NCBI RefSeq assembly: GCF_016775705.1
Contig: NZ_CP068760.1
Location: 124,001-188,000 of the forward strand
Direction of reading: 5' to 3'
Origin: Chryseobacterium cucumeris
GTDB taxonomy: Bacteria > Bacteroidota > Bacteroidia > Flavobacteriales > Weeksellaceae
Length of the DNA: 64,000 bases
Part shown: piece by piece, positions 52,070-60,151 of the stretch
How positions within the stretch are numbered: the stretch's first letter is position 1
Layout: each line of letters opens with the position of its first letter
Notes under the pieces: generated by a model
Seen by the model: only the letters and a program-made list of their open reading frames with translations
Told to the model about the DNA's origin: nothing
Database searches by the model: none
Position numbers and translations under genes: made by a program

Positions 52070-52085
52070 ATGCGAATAATCGCAT
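52070..52085. promoter_or_regulatory. Palindromic operator 2 of the glyoxylate-shunt regulator
   Basis: ATGCGA-ATAA-TCGCAT, sharing the GCGA/TCGC half-site with operator 1; the two centres are 35 bp apart. It lies just upstream of the -7 box of the regulator gene. Confidence 0.65.
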
Positions 52086-52094
52086 CTAATTATT

Positions 52095-52102
52095 TATATT
52101 TG
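52095..52102 (+). promoter_or_regulatory. -7 box of the regulator gene, 6 nt from start
   Basis: TATATTTG ending 6 nt before the ATG at 52108; a leaderless mRNA is likely. Confidence 0.6.
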
Positions 52103-52107
52103 AAGTA

Positions 52108-53589
52108 ATGAATTCAGAAAGCGACTTTATCAAAACAGTTTTCGGGCTAAAACTGAAACAGCAGAGACAAAAGAAAAACTGGTCTCTGCAGGATCTTGCT
52201 GTAAAGACAGGATTATCAAAATCTTACCTCAACGAAATTGAAAACGGGAAAAAGTATCCCAAGCACGATAAAATCATTCAGCTTTCTGAAGCACTGAGCT
52301 GTACTTTTGACGATCTGGTTTCTACCAAACTTGATAAAAGCCTTTCCCCTTTCAATGAAATCCTGCAGTCTGATTTCTTTAAAGAAGTTCCTCTGGAGTT
52401 ATTCGGAATTAATAAAAACAACCTCATCAGCATTATCAGCGATGCACCGAAAAAAGTAACGGCTTTTATTAATGCCCTGATCGAAATTTCTCAGAATTAT
52501 AATCTTGGTAAGGAAAGATTTTATTTTGCCGTCTTAAGGTCATTTCAGGAATTATATGATAACTATTTTCCGGAAATTGAAGAAAAGGTTGATCTGTTTA
52601 CCCGGGAAAATCAGTTACAGCCCGGAAAAGATCTAAAGTCTGACATCCTGGAGGCAATTCTTGCAGAAAAATTCAGTTACACCATTCAGTCTGAAGATTT
52701 TGAAAAATATGGAACTCTGGATAACCTCCGCTCTCTTTTCATTCCTGAAAAAAAATTATTACTGCTGAATCAAAAACTGGAAAAGGATCAGAAAACATTC
52801 ATTCTGGCTAAAGAAATCGGCTTCAATGTACTAGAATTAAAAAACCGTCCCAATACCTATTCGTGGCTTGATTTCGGAAGCTTTGAAGAAATTCTGAATA
52901 ACTTTTACGCCTCTTATTTCGCAGGAGCATTGCTCATTTCAAAAGAACCTGTCATTGAAAAAACCTCAGAATTTTTCCAGCAAAATACATGGGAACCTAA
53001 AAATTTTGAGAGTCTTATCAGCAGTTTCACCCACTCGCCTGAAACATTTTATTACCGGCTGACCAACATCCTCTCGGCTGAAATGGGAATTAAAGATCTT
53101 TTTTATTTATGTCTGGTAAAAAAGAAAAATTCGGATAAAATTCAGATTTTAAAAGAGCTTCATCTTAATCACCAGCAGGCTCCTCATGCCAATGCAATGA
53201 ACGAGCATTACTGCAGAAGATGGATTGCGGTAAAAAATCTTGGTGATTTAAAAGAAAATGAAACCCTGACGGATGCTCAGGTTTCTCATTATAAAGATCA
53301 GGGAATAAGTTATCTGGTAATTTCTACTTCACAAAAAAATCCATTCTCAGATGGAAGTAACAGAAGTTATTGCCTAGGGATTTTACTGAATTCCCAAACG
53401 ATTAAAAAAATTGGTTTTATCAAGTCTCCTTCCTTAAAAACCATTAATGTAGGGGTTACATGCGAATCCTGCAGTATTCCTGACTGTGAAGTGAGACAGG
53501 CTCCACCGGTAAGACTGGAAAAGGAGCATTTTAATATGAGTATGAAGAATGCTGTTGAGAAGATCAGGAAGACGTTTGATGATATTTAA
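52108..53589 (+). CDS. ScfR/RamB-like short-chain-fatty-acid-type transcriptional regulator
   Basis: 493 residues. An N-terminal XRE HTH (about 12-68) with Leu-Ala-Val-Lys-Thr-Gly-Leu-Ser-Lys-Ser-Tyr-Leu-Asn is followed by a large middle region and a C-terminal Cys-rich block (Cys-Glu-Ser-Cys-Ser-Ile-Pro-Asp-Cys) near residues 449-457. That matches the ScfR family, which in Corynebacterium (RamB) controls aceA/aceB. Divergent from aceB with two palindromes between, so direct control of the glyoxylate shunt is the natural inference. Confidence 0.85.
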   Translation: MNSESDFIKTVFGLKLKQQRQKKNWSLQDLAVKTGLSKSYLNEIENGKKYPKHDKIIQLSEALSCTFDDLVSTKLDKSLSPFNEILQSDFFKEVPLELFGINKNNLISIISDAPKKVTAFINALIEISQNYNLGKERFYFAVLRSFQELYDNYFPEIEEKVDLFTRENQLQPGKDLKSDILEAILAEKFSYTIQSEDFEKYGTLDNLRSLFIPEKKLLLLNQKLEKDQKTFILAKEIGFNVLELKNRPNTYSWLDFGSFEEILNNFYASYFAGALLISKEPVIEKTSEFFQQNTWEPKNFESLISSFTHSPETFYYRLTNILSAEMGIKDLFYLCLVKKKNSDKIQILKELHLNHQQAPHANAMNEHYCRRWIAVKNLGDLKENETLTDAQVSHYKDQGISYLVISTSQKNPFSDGSNRSYCLGILLNSQTIKKIGFIKSPSLKTINVGVTCESCSIPDCEVRQAPPVRLEKEHFNMSMKNAVEKIRKTFDDI

Positions 53590-53902
53590 AAAGTGAATCG
53601 TGAATTATCAATGCGCTTCGCTTGTGAATTTTTATACGGTTCGGGGTGCTGGATCAGGTTTGTGAATAATAGATTTGCTGTTGAAATTCACGGGTAAGTT
53701 ATTTTTCTAAATGTGGAGTTCACAAAGTTTTTTATACTATTTAATAGCTTTTCGGCCGCTATGGCATTCCACTCAACAACGAAAAAATTCCTTTTGATAA
53801 ATGAAATCATTAGCTCATAAAATTCGCGAACAATAATAATTCACTATTGACATTGCGAAGCAAAAATTGACAATTATTTTCATATCTTAGTAAAAACACA
53901 CT
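53590..53902. other. Gene-free gap with degenerate heptamer-like repeats
   Basis: No coding frame. Short GTGAATC/GTGAATT units (53593-53607) and AATTGACAATT-type units (53867-53877) recall the heptamer arrays elsewhere. A CACAAAGTTTTTTATACT segment near 53720 resembles the ends of the candidate MITE at 41994. Confidence 0.5.
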
Positions 53903-54556
53903 ATGATATTAGATATATTGTTTCCTAACCGCTGCATCCACTGCAGCAGAATCATTGATCCTGAACTTTTGGTTTGTGATCTTTGTTTCAGTCAGATTCA
54001 CTTTACCCATTACAATTATTTTGAAAATAATCCGATTAAGGAAAAATGCAGTTTATTTTTTCCGGTTGAAAACGCATTCGCTTTAATACAGTTTGAAAAG
54101 GAAGGTTTAAGCCGTCAGATTATTCACGATCTGAAATATAGAAGCAGGGAAAAAGCAGGAAAAATCTTAGCCGATTGGACAGCAGAACGACTTGATTTCA
54201 AAGATAATTTCCCTGACCTTTTAGTAAGTGTACCGCTTCATCCAAAGAAACTGAAGAAAAGGGGATATAACCAGCTGCATTTATTTACTGAAACTTTATC
54301 TTCGTTTTATAACATTCCTTTTGATCATAATTTAATTAAACGAAATCATTATTCTAAAGCACAGGCCTTAAAAGACAAGAAACACAGACTGGAAACTGTC
54401 AATACATTCTCCACAACCAAGCCTGTTACCGGAAAACATATTCTTTTGATTGATGATGTTTTCACGACAGGAAATACGGTTTCATCAGTGGCGTGGGAGA
54501 TTTTAAATGCAGGAGATAATAAAGTAAGTGTTTTGGTGATGGCTGAGGATGTTTGA
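53903..54556 (+). CDS. ComF-family phosphoribosyltransferase-like protein
   Basis: 217 residues. An N-terminal zinc finger (Cys-Ile-His-Cys ... Cys-Asp-Leu-Cys, about residues 11-30) is followed by a PRTase fold with the PRPP-loop Leu-Ile-Asp-Asp-Val-Phe-Thr-Thr-Gly-Asn-Thr (about 182-192). ComF proteins take part in DNA uptake in competent bacteria; in non-competent hosts the role is unclear. Cytoplasmic. Confidence 0.86.
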   Translation: MILDILFPNRCIHCSRIIDPELLVCDLCFSQIHFTHYNYFENNPIKEKCSLFFPVENAFALIQFEKEGLSRQIIHDLKYRSREKAGKILADWTAERLDFKDNFPDLLVSVPLHPKKLKKRGYNQLHLFTETLSSFYNIPFDHNLIKRNHYSKAQALKDKKHRLETVNTFSTTKPVTGKHILLIDDVFTTGNTVSSVAWEILNAGDNKVSVLVMAEDV

Positions 54557-54571
54557 TATGGGAACGGATGC

Positions 54572-54620
54572 GAGTTTCGGGGTGCGGGTTTCGGGATTCG
54601 GGATTCGGGATTCGGGATTT
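54572..54620. repeat. Heptamer tandem array (GGGATTC)
   Basis: Seven 7-mers in register: GAGTTTC, GGGGTGC, GGGTTTC, three GGGATTC and GGGATTT, followed by a degenerate ACTCTCA/GACACTC-type stretch to about 54680. The clearest of the heptamer arrays. Confidence 0.88.
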
Positions 54621-54742
54621 TCTGTACGGAGAAATAATCAAAATATTTTTAAATCCGAAAACTCTCAGACACTCTTACACTTCCGCCTCATCCATTTTCA
54701 CGATTCAATTCTTTTTCCTAATTTTCAGAAAACTATACAACT

Positions 54743-55429
54743 ATGCCCAATCTGATTTTACTGCACGGAGCTTTAGGTCACAGCGACATTTTTAAACCTT
54801 ACCTGAATGTCCTGTCATCCTATTTTACAGTTCATACTCCTCTTTTTTCAGGACATGGAGACCTGAAACTTCCTGAAGACGGCCTCAATATTAAAAAGTA
54901 TGTCGAGGAATTATCCGAGTATTGTAAAGTGAACCATCTGACAGACGTATCTATTTTCGGGCACAGTATGGGTGGTTATGTCGCACTTTGCTACGCAATG
55001 GAAAATCCTGACAATGTAAATTCTGTTATAACACTGGGCACAAAGTTCGACTGGACTGAAGAACAGGCTTTAAAAGAAAGTAAGATGCTTAATCCGGATG
55101 TTATTCTTGAAAAAATTCCGCAGTATGCCCAGCTTTTAGAATCACAGCACGGAACAAAGTGGAAACAGCTTCTTCCTGGTATTGCTGATTTAATGATTGA
55201 TTTAGGTAAAAATCCGCCTCTGGAAAATAATTTTGCTACGATTACCACTCCCGTTCAAATCATGGTGGGTGATAAAGATAATATGGTAACGCTGGAAGAG
55301 AGTTCAAGGGTTTACAGAAGCCTTCCAAATGCAAAACTGGCCGTACTTCCGGATACAAAGCATCCTATGGATAAAGTACGACCTGATTTATTATTGAACT
55401 TAATAAAAGATTTCTGGAATCTTTCTTAA
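54743..55429 (+). CDS. Alpha/beta hydrolase
   Basis: 228 residues. Nucleophile elbow Gly-His-Ser-Met-Gly-Gly (about residues 74-79), oxyanion-side His-Gly-Ala-Leu-Gly near the N-terminus, and the catalytic-His segment Asp-Thr-Lys-His-Pro-Met near the C-terminus. Asp in Val-Gly-Asp-Lys-Asp completes the triad. No signal peptide; substrate unknown. Its stop abuts the stop of upp (tail to tail, no base between) without a terminator. Confidence 0.85.
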   Translation: MPNLILLHGALGHSDIFKPYLNVLSSYFTVHTPLFSGHGDLKLPEDGLNIKKYVEELSEYCKVNHLTDVSIFGHSMGGYVALCYAMENPDNVNSVITLGTKFDWTEEQALKESKMLNPDVILEKIPQYAQLLESQHGTKWKQLLPGIADLMIDLGKNPPLENNFATITTPVQIMVGDKDNMVTLEESSRVYRSLPNAKLAVLPDTKHPMDKVRPDLLLNLIKDFWNLS

Positions 55430-56080
55430 TTATCGCTGAAGTTTTTCTCCGTAGCTCAAATCTCCGGCATCTCCCAATCCTGGTGTGATATACCCTTTTG
55501 AAGTTAAGTGTTCATCAATTGCTCCTACCCAGATATGAGCTTCAGGATATGCATTCTGAACAGTTTCAACTCCCTGTTTCGATGCAATGGCTGCAACAAT
55601 ATGAAGCTGGGTTGGATTTCCGTTGGTCAGCAAATCTTTGATGGCTTCAATAAGAGAAGCACCAGTTGCAAGCATAGGATCAGCTACAATAAGGGGTCTG
55701 CCTTCAATGCTTGGGCACGTAAGATAATCCTGTTTGATTGAGAAATAATCGTTGGCATCATGTTTTCTGTAAGCTGCCACAAAACCGCAGTCTGCTCTGT
55801 CTAAATAGTTCAGGATTCCTTCGAATAACGGAACACCTGCTCTTAAGATGGTTGTAATAACCGGCTGCACGGCTATTTCCCTGCTTTTTATTGTATCTAA
55901 AGGAGTTTGAATTTCAACTTCTCTGTACTCCAGTCCTTTACTGATTTCAAAAGCGGCAATCTCCCCGATTCTTTCCATATTTCTTCTGAATCTCATTCGG
56001 TCATGCTGGATTGTAACGTTTCTAAGTTCGTTAATCCATTCGTTGACAAGAGAAAAGTGTTGCGATAAAATAGTAAGCAT
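55430..56080 (-). CDS. upp: Uracil phosphoribosyltransferase
   Basis: 216 residues. PRPP-binding motif Val-Ala-Asp-Pro-Met-Leu-Ala-Thr-Gly-Ala-Ser (about 131-141), and the uracil-site C-terminus Gly-Tyr-Ile-Thr-Pro-Gly-Leu-Gly-Asp-Ala-Gly-Asp. It converts uracil and PRPP to UMP in pyrimidine salvage. Convergent with the hydrolase gene; separated from der by a terminator. Confidence 0.94.
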   Translation of the reverse strand: MLTILSQHFSLVNEWINELRNVTIQHDRMRFRRNMERIGEIAAFEISKGLEYREVEIQTPLDTIKSREIAVQPVITTILRAGVPLFEGILNYLDRADCGFVAAYRKHDANDYFSIKQDYLTCPSIEGRPLIVADPMLATGASLIEAIKDLLTNGNPTQLHIVAAIASKQGVETVQNAYPEAHIWVGAIDEHLTSKGYITPGLGDAGDLSYGEKLQR

Positions 56081-56190
56081 GAAAATTTTATTTTTAATTT
56101 CAGTTAATTGATATTAATTGCCGCAAAATTACAACTAAAAAACGAATTGAAAGATCGGGCTGGAAGAGAAAGTCTGGTTGGGTGATATAA

Positions 56191-56223
56191 AAATCTCCGG
56201 CAAGCTTCGCTTGCCGGAGATTT
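56191..56223 (-). terminator. Terminator of der
   Basis: Fifteen-bp perfect stem AAATCTCCGGCAAGC/GCTTGCCGGAGATTT around a 3-nt loop, T-tract on the minus strand. Arm-TTC-arm geometry matches the ter-operon hairpin at 2506-2544. Confidence 0.92.
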
Positions 56224-56242
56224 CCGATGAACATTTGTTCTA

Positions 56243-57553
56243 TTATTTTTGTCTGAAATACACTTCAATCGGAACTCCGGTAAATCCGAATTCTTTTCTC
56301 AGCTGATTTTCAGTAAATCTTTTATATGGTTCTTTCACATACTGTGGAAGGTTGCAGAAAAACACAAACTGTGGTGACGGTGTAGGAAGCTGAACACAAT
56401 ATTTGATTTTGATATATTTTCCTTTCAATGCCGGCGGCGGTGTATTTTCGAAGATCGGAAGCATTACTTCATTCAGTTTTGAAGTTTTAATTTTCTTCTT
56501 ACGGTCTTCATAAACCTGCATAGCTACTTCTACAGCCTTCAGAATTCTTTGTTTCGTTAAAGCTGAAACGAATAAGATTGGAATATCTTGGAACTGACCA
56601 ATTTTATCTTTGATTGATTTTTCAAAATCACGCATCGTATTGGTCTGCTTATCCTCGATCAAATCCCACTTATTCACTAGGATTACGATTCCTTTTCTGT
56701 TTTTCTGAGCCAGTCCGAAGATATTCATATCCTGAGATTCCCATCCCTGTGTAGCATCCACCATGATGATCACGACGTCAGAATATTCGATAGAACGGAT
56801 CGATCTCATTACAGAGTAGAATTCAAGGTCTTCGTTTACCTTAGACTTTCTTCTCATCCCTGCAGTATCTACCAACACAAATTCGTGTCCGAATTTGTTG
56901 TATAAAGTCTGGATACTATCTCTCGTAGTTCCTGCGATATCGGTTACAATATTTCTTTCAACATCCAATAAAGCATTAGTCATCGTGGACTTTCCTACGT
57001 TTGGACGACCTGCAATCGTAATTTTAGGCAATCCTTCAAATGGATCTTTATACTCTGTAGTAGGGAAATCTTTAACGATATCATCTAACAAATCCCCCGT
57101 TCCTGAACCTGTAGCAGAAGAAAGTGTGTAATATTTATCAATTCCTAACTGATAGAATTCTGTTGCAGGAAGTTCTTCCTTGGAAGAATCTACTTTATTG
57201 ATAACAATATAAATAGGTTTGTTGGATCTTCTGAGAAGTCTGTAAATTTCGTGGTCTGTATCAGTAAGTCCTTCTTCTACGTTCATCATAAAGATAATAG
57301 AAGTGGCTTCATCCACCGCTAATTGTACCTGCTTACGGATTTCTTCTTCAAAGATATCATCTGTACCTACATCATAACCTCCGGTATCAATTACCGTAAA
57401 GTCTACTCCGTTCCAGTCTGATTTTCCGTAGTGACGGTCTCTGGTAACACCAGCTGTAGAATCTACAATAGCTTCTCTTCTTTCTAATAAACGATTAAAA
57501 AGCGTGGATTTTCCTACGTTGGGACGTCCAACGATTGCGACAATATTTGACAT
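56243..57553 (-). CDS. der: Ribosome-associated GTPase Der (EngA)
   Basis: 436 residues with two G domains: Gly-Arg-Pro-Asn-Val-Gly-Lys-Ser-Thr at about residues 8-16 and again at about 182-190, each followed by Asp-Thr-Gly/Ala-Gly and Asn-Lys-Val/Trp-Asp motifs. The C-terminal KH-like domain ends the protein. Essential for 50S subunit assembly in most bacteria. Its leader has a hairpin at 57602-57625 and a -7 box at 57636-57643. Confidence 0.96.
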   Translation of the reverse strand: MSNIVAIVGRPNVGKSTLFNRLLERREAIVDSTAGVTRDRHYGKSDWNGVDFTVIDTGGYDVGTDDIFEEEIRKQVQLAVDEATSIIFMMNVEEGLTDTDHEIYRLLRRSNKPIYIVINKVDSSKEELPATEFYQLGIDKYYTLSSATGSGTGDLLDDIVKDFPTTEYKDPFEGLPKITIAGRPNVGKSTMTNALLDVERNIVTDIAGTTRDSIQTLYNKFGHEFVLVDTAGMRRKSKVNEDLEFYSVMRSIRSIEYSDVVIIMVDATQGWESQDMNIFGLAQKNRKGIVILVNKWDLIEDKQTNTMRDFEKSIKDKIGQFQDIPILFVSALTKQRILKAVEVAMQVYEDRKKKIKTSKLNEVMLPIFENTPPPALKGKYIKIKYCVQLPTPSPQFVFFCNLPQYVKEPYKRFTENQLRKEFGFTGVPIEVYFRQK

Positions 57554-57915
57554 AAAAAATGTTTAATAATCCTTTTGCTTTGCTCAGGATATGTTATTAA
57601 TGGGTTACTCCAACTTTTGGAGCCCAATTTTTTTGCAAAGATAAGGTTTTATTATTTAACAGATTGAAGCTGGGAGAAGGAGGCTGGATGTTATTATCCA
57701 TCGGATAAATTAATGTAAGCCCTACTCTTTCAATCTAACAATATATCCACAAATCTACTGTTTATGGGTAGAAGAAGATTTTTTTTAAAATTTTGTTGAA
57801 AAATAATTCTTTGGATATCAATACATAAAGCTATCTTCTTACTAATTATGTTAATTAATCTTTACTTTAGATTTTCATATTTAAAATAATTTCTATAATT
57901 TCGCGGCATAGAAAC
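57554..57915. other. der leader and gap to tRNA-Gln
   Basis: Contains the der -7 box (minus TATCTTTG, 57636-57643), a leader hairpin GGGTTACTCCAA...TTGGAGCCC (57602-57625), a heptamer-like purine-rich stretch (57662-57690), and AT-rich sequence up to the tRNA. No coding frame. Confidence 0.65.
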
Positions 57916-57986
57916 AGACCCATGGTGTAGCGGTAACACTACTGATTTTGGTTCAGTCATCTGGGGTTCGAATCCCTGTGGGTCTA
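57916..57986 (+). tRNA. tRNA-Gln (anticodon TTG)
   Basis: A 71-nt cloverleaf: acceptor stem AGACCCA/TGGGTCT with discriminator A, D arm with AGCGGTA, anticodon arm ACTGA-TTTTGGT-TCAGT giving TTG, and T arm with the GGTTCGAATC loop. CCA is not encoded. Alone, with a terminator-like hairpin after it, at the edge of the Rhs accessory region. Confidence 0.95.
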
Positions 57987-57987
57987 C

Positions 57988-58020
57988 AAACCATCCTTTT
58001 TCAAGGGTGGTTTTCTTTTT
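57988..58020 (+). terminator. Terminator after tRNA-Gln
   Basis: Nine-bp stem AAACCATCC/GGGTGGTTT (one G-T pair) with a T-rich tail. Confidence 0.82.
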
Positions 58021-58136
58021 CTTTTACAAATTCCATTAAGCGTTAAATCTTATTCTCGGGTTGTCGGCATTATTTGAACCTGTTTATAAACAAAAAACTA
58101 CCGCAAAAATAGCAGTGGTTATTATTATTTCACCAG

Positions 58137-58226
58137 ACGAAAGGATTCGTGCGGTAACTTGGGGCTATTTGTTATTCGTGGACACGAGCGAGACGCTCGC
58201 GACAGCAGGGGCTTTTACTACCCACC
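58137..58226. repeat. Hairpin repeat copy A flanking the orphan Rhs cassette
   Basis: Starts ACGAAAGGATTCGTGCGG, continues with a second small hairpin CGAGCG-AGA-CGCTCG and ends with ACCCACCTACCAAT. It matches copy B at 59921 in order and orientation, with base changes in the second stem that keep it paired. No coding frame; 58061-58246 is open by chance. Confidence 0.7.
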
Positions 58227-58312
58227 TACCAATATCTACCATGTGAAGTTTTGCACCTGTCTCACTGCGACTCTTTACTATTATATTTGTAGCACTTACA
58301 GCTTACTATAAA

Positions 58313-58339
58313 GAGAGACTGCCTCAAAGGTAGTCTCTC
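58313..58339 (-). terminator. Terminator of the orphan Rhs cassette
   Basis: Eleven-bp stem (one G-T pair) GAGAGACTGCC/GGTAGTCTCTC, followed by TTTATAG on minus, just after the lipoprotein gene. Confidence 0.75.
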
Positions 58340-58356
58340 ATATTTACTATATAATT

Positions 58357-58878
58357 TTACTCTTCGTAGTCCTTTGAAAATTTTATTCCTTTTCTCATAA
58401 GCAATTCTTTTATTTCTTTTGATTTTTGATATGGAGATGTTATGCGAATAATTTCATTTTTAGAATTAAATATAATATGCCAATTTTTTACATTGTAATC
58501 TATTAGCTCTTTTGCTAAATTGAAATTTTTATATTTAGTTTCTTTAAAAGAGTTTTTTAAAATATTTGATTTTTTAGATGATTCATCTATAACTAATTTA
58601 TAACCATCTATTTGATAGACTTTAGTGTATTTTGCATCTTGCAATAACATTGGACTTACAAAAGTAACATCCACCCAATAGCTATTTTCATAATATTTAC
58701 TGGTATTAGCTCCAATTAATAATATGTTTTCCTCTTTACTTAGAATCTTTTCTGAGTTTCTATATTCAATATATGTTTTAACTATATTTTGATATAAGTT
58801 ATTTTTCTTTTGGCTGTTAAAATTATTTTTACAACTACAAAGAATTATAATGCACATTAGTAAGAAAAATCTTTTCAT
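58357..58878 (-). CDS. Lipoprotein, probable immunity protein of the orphan Rhs tip
   Basis: 173 residues from the ATG at 58878 (frame open to 58920, but that overlaps the Rhs tip). Lipobox Leu-Cys-Ser-Cys near residue 16 marks a lipid-anchored periplasmic protein; the rest is Lys/Asn/Tyr-rich and AT-rich in codon use. It begins 4 nt after the stop of the orphan toxin on the same strand, the usual position of an immunity gene. The immunity role is inference from position; no family is recognised. Confidence 0.62.
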   Translation of the reverse strand: MKRFFLLMCIIILCSCKNNFNSQKKNNLYQNIVKTYIEYRNSEKILSKEENILLIGANTSKYYENSYWVDVTFVSPMLLQDAKYTKVYQIDGYKLVIDESSKKSNILKNSFKETKYKNFNLAKELIDYNVKNWHIIFNSKNEIIRITSPYQKSKEIKELLMRKGIKFSKDYEE

Positions 58879-58882
58879 ATTT

Positions 58883-59866
58883 TTATTTTTTTGTTCTACC
58901 TGTATATACAGATGCTTCATTACTATATCTAAAATAGCCTACCTTAGGCGTATATTGATATGAATTTTTAATATTATCATACTTTACACGATCACCTAAA
59001 GGTAGTGATAATTCACTTACCCATGTTCCATTTCTAAGAAAAGAAGTAAATCCTGATGGACCAGGTTCTGAACCTGGTATATGAGAGTGAACCCTTTCTT
59101 GAATAGTTGCCATATTTATAAAATGAGAAGAGCTTGACCCTGGTAGACTTACATTAACATAACCAATTGTCTTAGCTATACTAGAACTCGAATTAGCTGT
59201 ATGATTGGTAGTTATAATATTTGTAGAAAAACCATCTGAAAAACCTAATCTATCCTGTCCAAATTCGACTTTTGTATTACTAGCAGCAAATTCAAAAAAC
59301 TGGGTTGCAACATCATAATTTTGTATTTGCAAGTAGGTATATCTAGATGATCCTGCTTCTCCATCATGACCTTGTGTTTTAATGTTTTCTGTCTTAGCAT
59401 CTCCTATCTGCGAATCTCCTGTTGGATTTGATTCTGATACGTTTATTCTTGCAATTTGTATAGACTTGGATTCATCTTCATTAGTAATTGTATCATAAGC
59501 ATTATTGTCTTTTGTTCTTTCTATAGTACCATCATTAAATATCTTAATCTTATCTTCTGCCTGCATTCCATCAGGATCGATAAATCTTATCGGATTATTA
59601 AAAGCATAGTTATATGGAGAAAATCTTCTTGAAGTTTCAGCAAGAGGGTCAACCACACCCCATCTCCCAATATCCGGCATATAGAATCTCGCTCCATAAT
59701 CATACATCCCCGTCTCTTGCAACTCCTTTCCGTTGTACTTATACTTTTTGAAACTATTCTGTCCAAAATAAGCATTACCGGTTTTCAGATGGTTCATTCC
59801 AAAAGGATAATAATCATTACCGTCTACGATTTCAAGAGCGCCTGTGCTGTTTTTTGCAAAGCTCAC
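58883..59866 (-). CDS. Orphan Rhs C-terminal cassette: core fragment plus JAB-like toxin tip
   Basis: The core part is about 100 residues from the GTG at 59866 (frame open to 59905, where an in-frame TAA lies; no ATG). It repeats the end of the main Rhs core: Gly-Ala-Arg-Phe-Tyr-Met, Gly-Arg-Trp-Gly-Val, Asp-Pro-Leu-Ala-Glu, Asp-Pro-Asp-Gly-Met. The following 226 residues are unlike the main tip and contain His-Ser-His-Ile-Pro with Pro-Ser-Gly, resembling the JAB-like toxin 1 group (metalloprotease-like; tentative). Without a start and a signal peptide it is probably silent until recombined onto a full Rhs gene. Confidence 0.75.
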   Translation of the reverse strand: MSFAKNSTGALEIVDGNDYYPFGMNHLKTGNAYFGQNSFKKYKYNGKELQETGMYDYGARFYMPDIGRWGVVDPLAETSRRFSPYNYAFNNPIRFIDPDGMQAEDKIKIFNDGTIERTKDNNAYDTITNEDESKSIQIARINVSESNPTGDSQIGDAKTENIKTQGHDGEAGSSRYTYLQIQNYDVATQFFEFAASNTKVEFGQDRLGFSDGFSTNIITTNHTANSSSSIAKTIGYVNVSLPGSSSSHFINMATIQERVHSHIPGSEPGPSGFTSFLRNGTWVSELSLPLGDRVKYDNIKNSYQYTPKVGYFRYSNEASVYTGRTKK

Positions 59867-59920
59867 ACAGACATTTCCTAGGTGATCTTTGTATTGATAA
59901 AATTGTTAAAATACTACCAC

Positions 59921-60010
59921 ACGAAAGGATTCGTGCGGCAGCTTGGGTTTTCTTATTTATCTGCCACACGATACAATCGTGCGGCAACGAGGTGGGTACC
60001 TACCATTGCT
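59921..60010. repeat. Hairpin repeat copy B flanking the orphan Rhs cassette
   Basis: ACGAAAGGATTCGTGCGG followed by CACGA-TACAA-TCGTG and GGTGGGTACCTACCAT; homologous in layout to copy A at 58137 and in the same orientation. It begins 54 nt 5' of the orphan core's GTG. Confidence 0.7.
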
Positions 60011-60069
60011 TTTATTGACCAAATAAAATATTTAAATTGGATAGTTAAGATGAAATTATTTTAAATAAA

Positions 60070-60095
60070 AAAACCATTGCAATTGCAATGGTTTT
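60070..60095 (-). terminator. Terminator of the main Rhs/immunity operon
   Basis: Perfect 26-nt palindrome AAAACCATTGCAA/TTGCAATGGTTTT with a T-tract on minus, 57 nt after the small membrane-protein stop. Confidence 0.9.
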
Positions 60096-60151
60096 GGATA
60101 ACGCCAATATTTATGATAGAATATTATTTCATTCTATCTTAGAATAATTAT

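Noticed and set aside
54572..54620. CRISPR-like array
   Set aside because: The units are 7 bp, contiguous and without spacers; it is a heptamer tandem repeat.
58061..58246. 61-residue plus-strand frame
   Set aside because: It runs through the hairpin repeat copy A, has no start context, and no recognisable protein features.
59882..60064. 60-residue plus-strand frame
   Set aside because: It runs through repeat copy B and part of the orphan Rhs core on the wrong strand.
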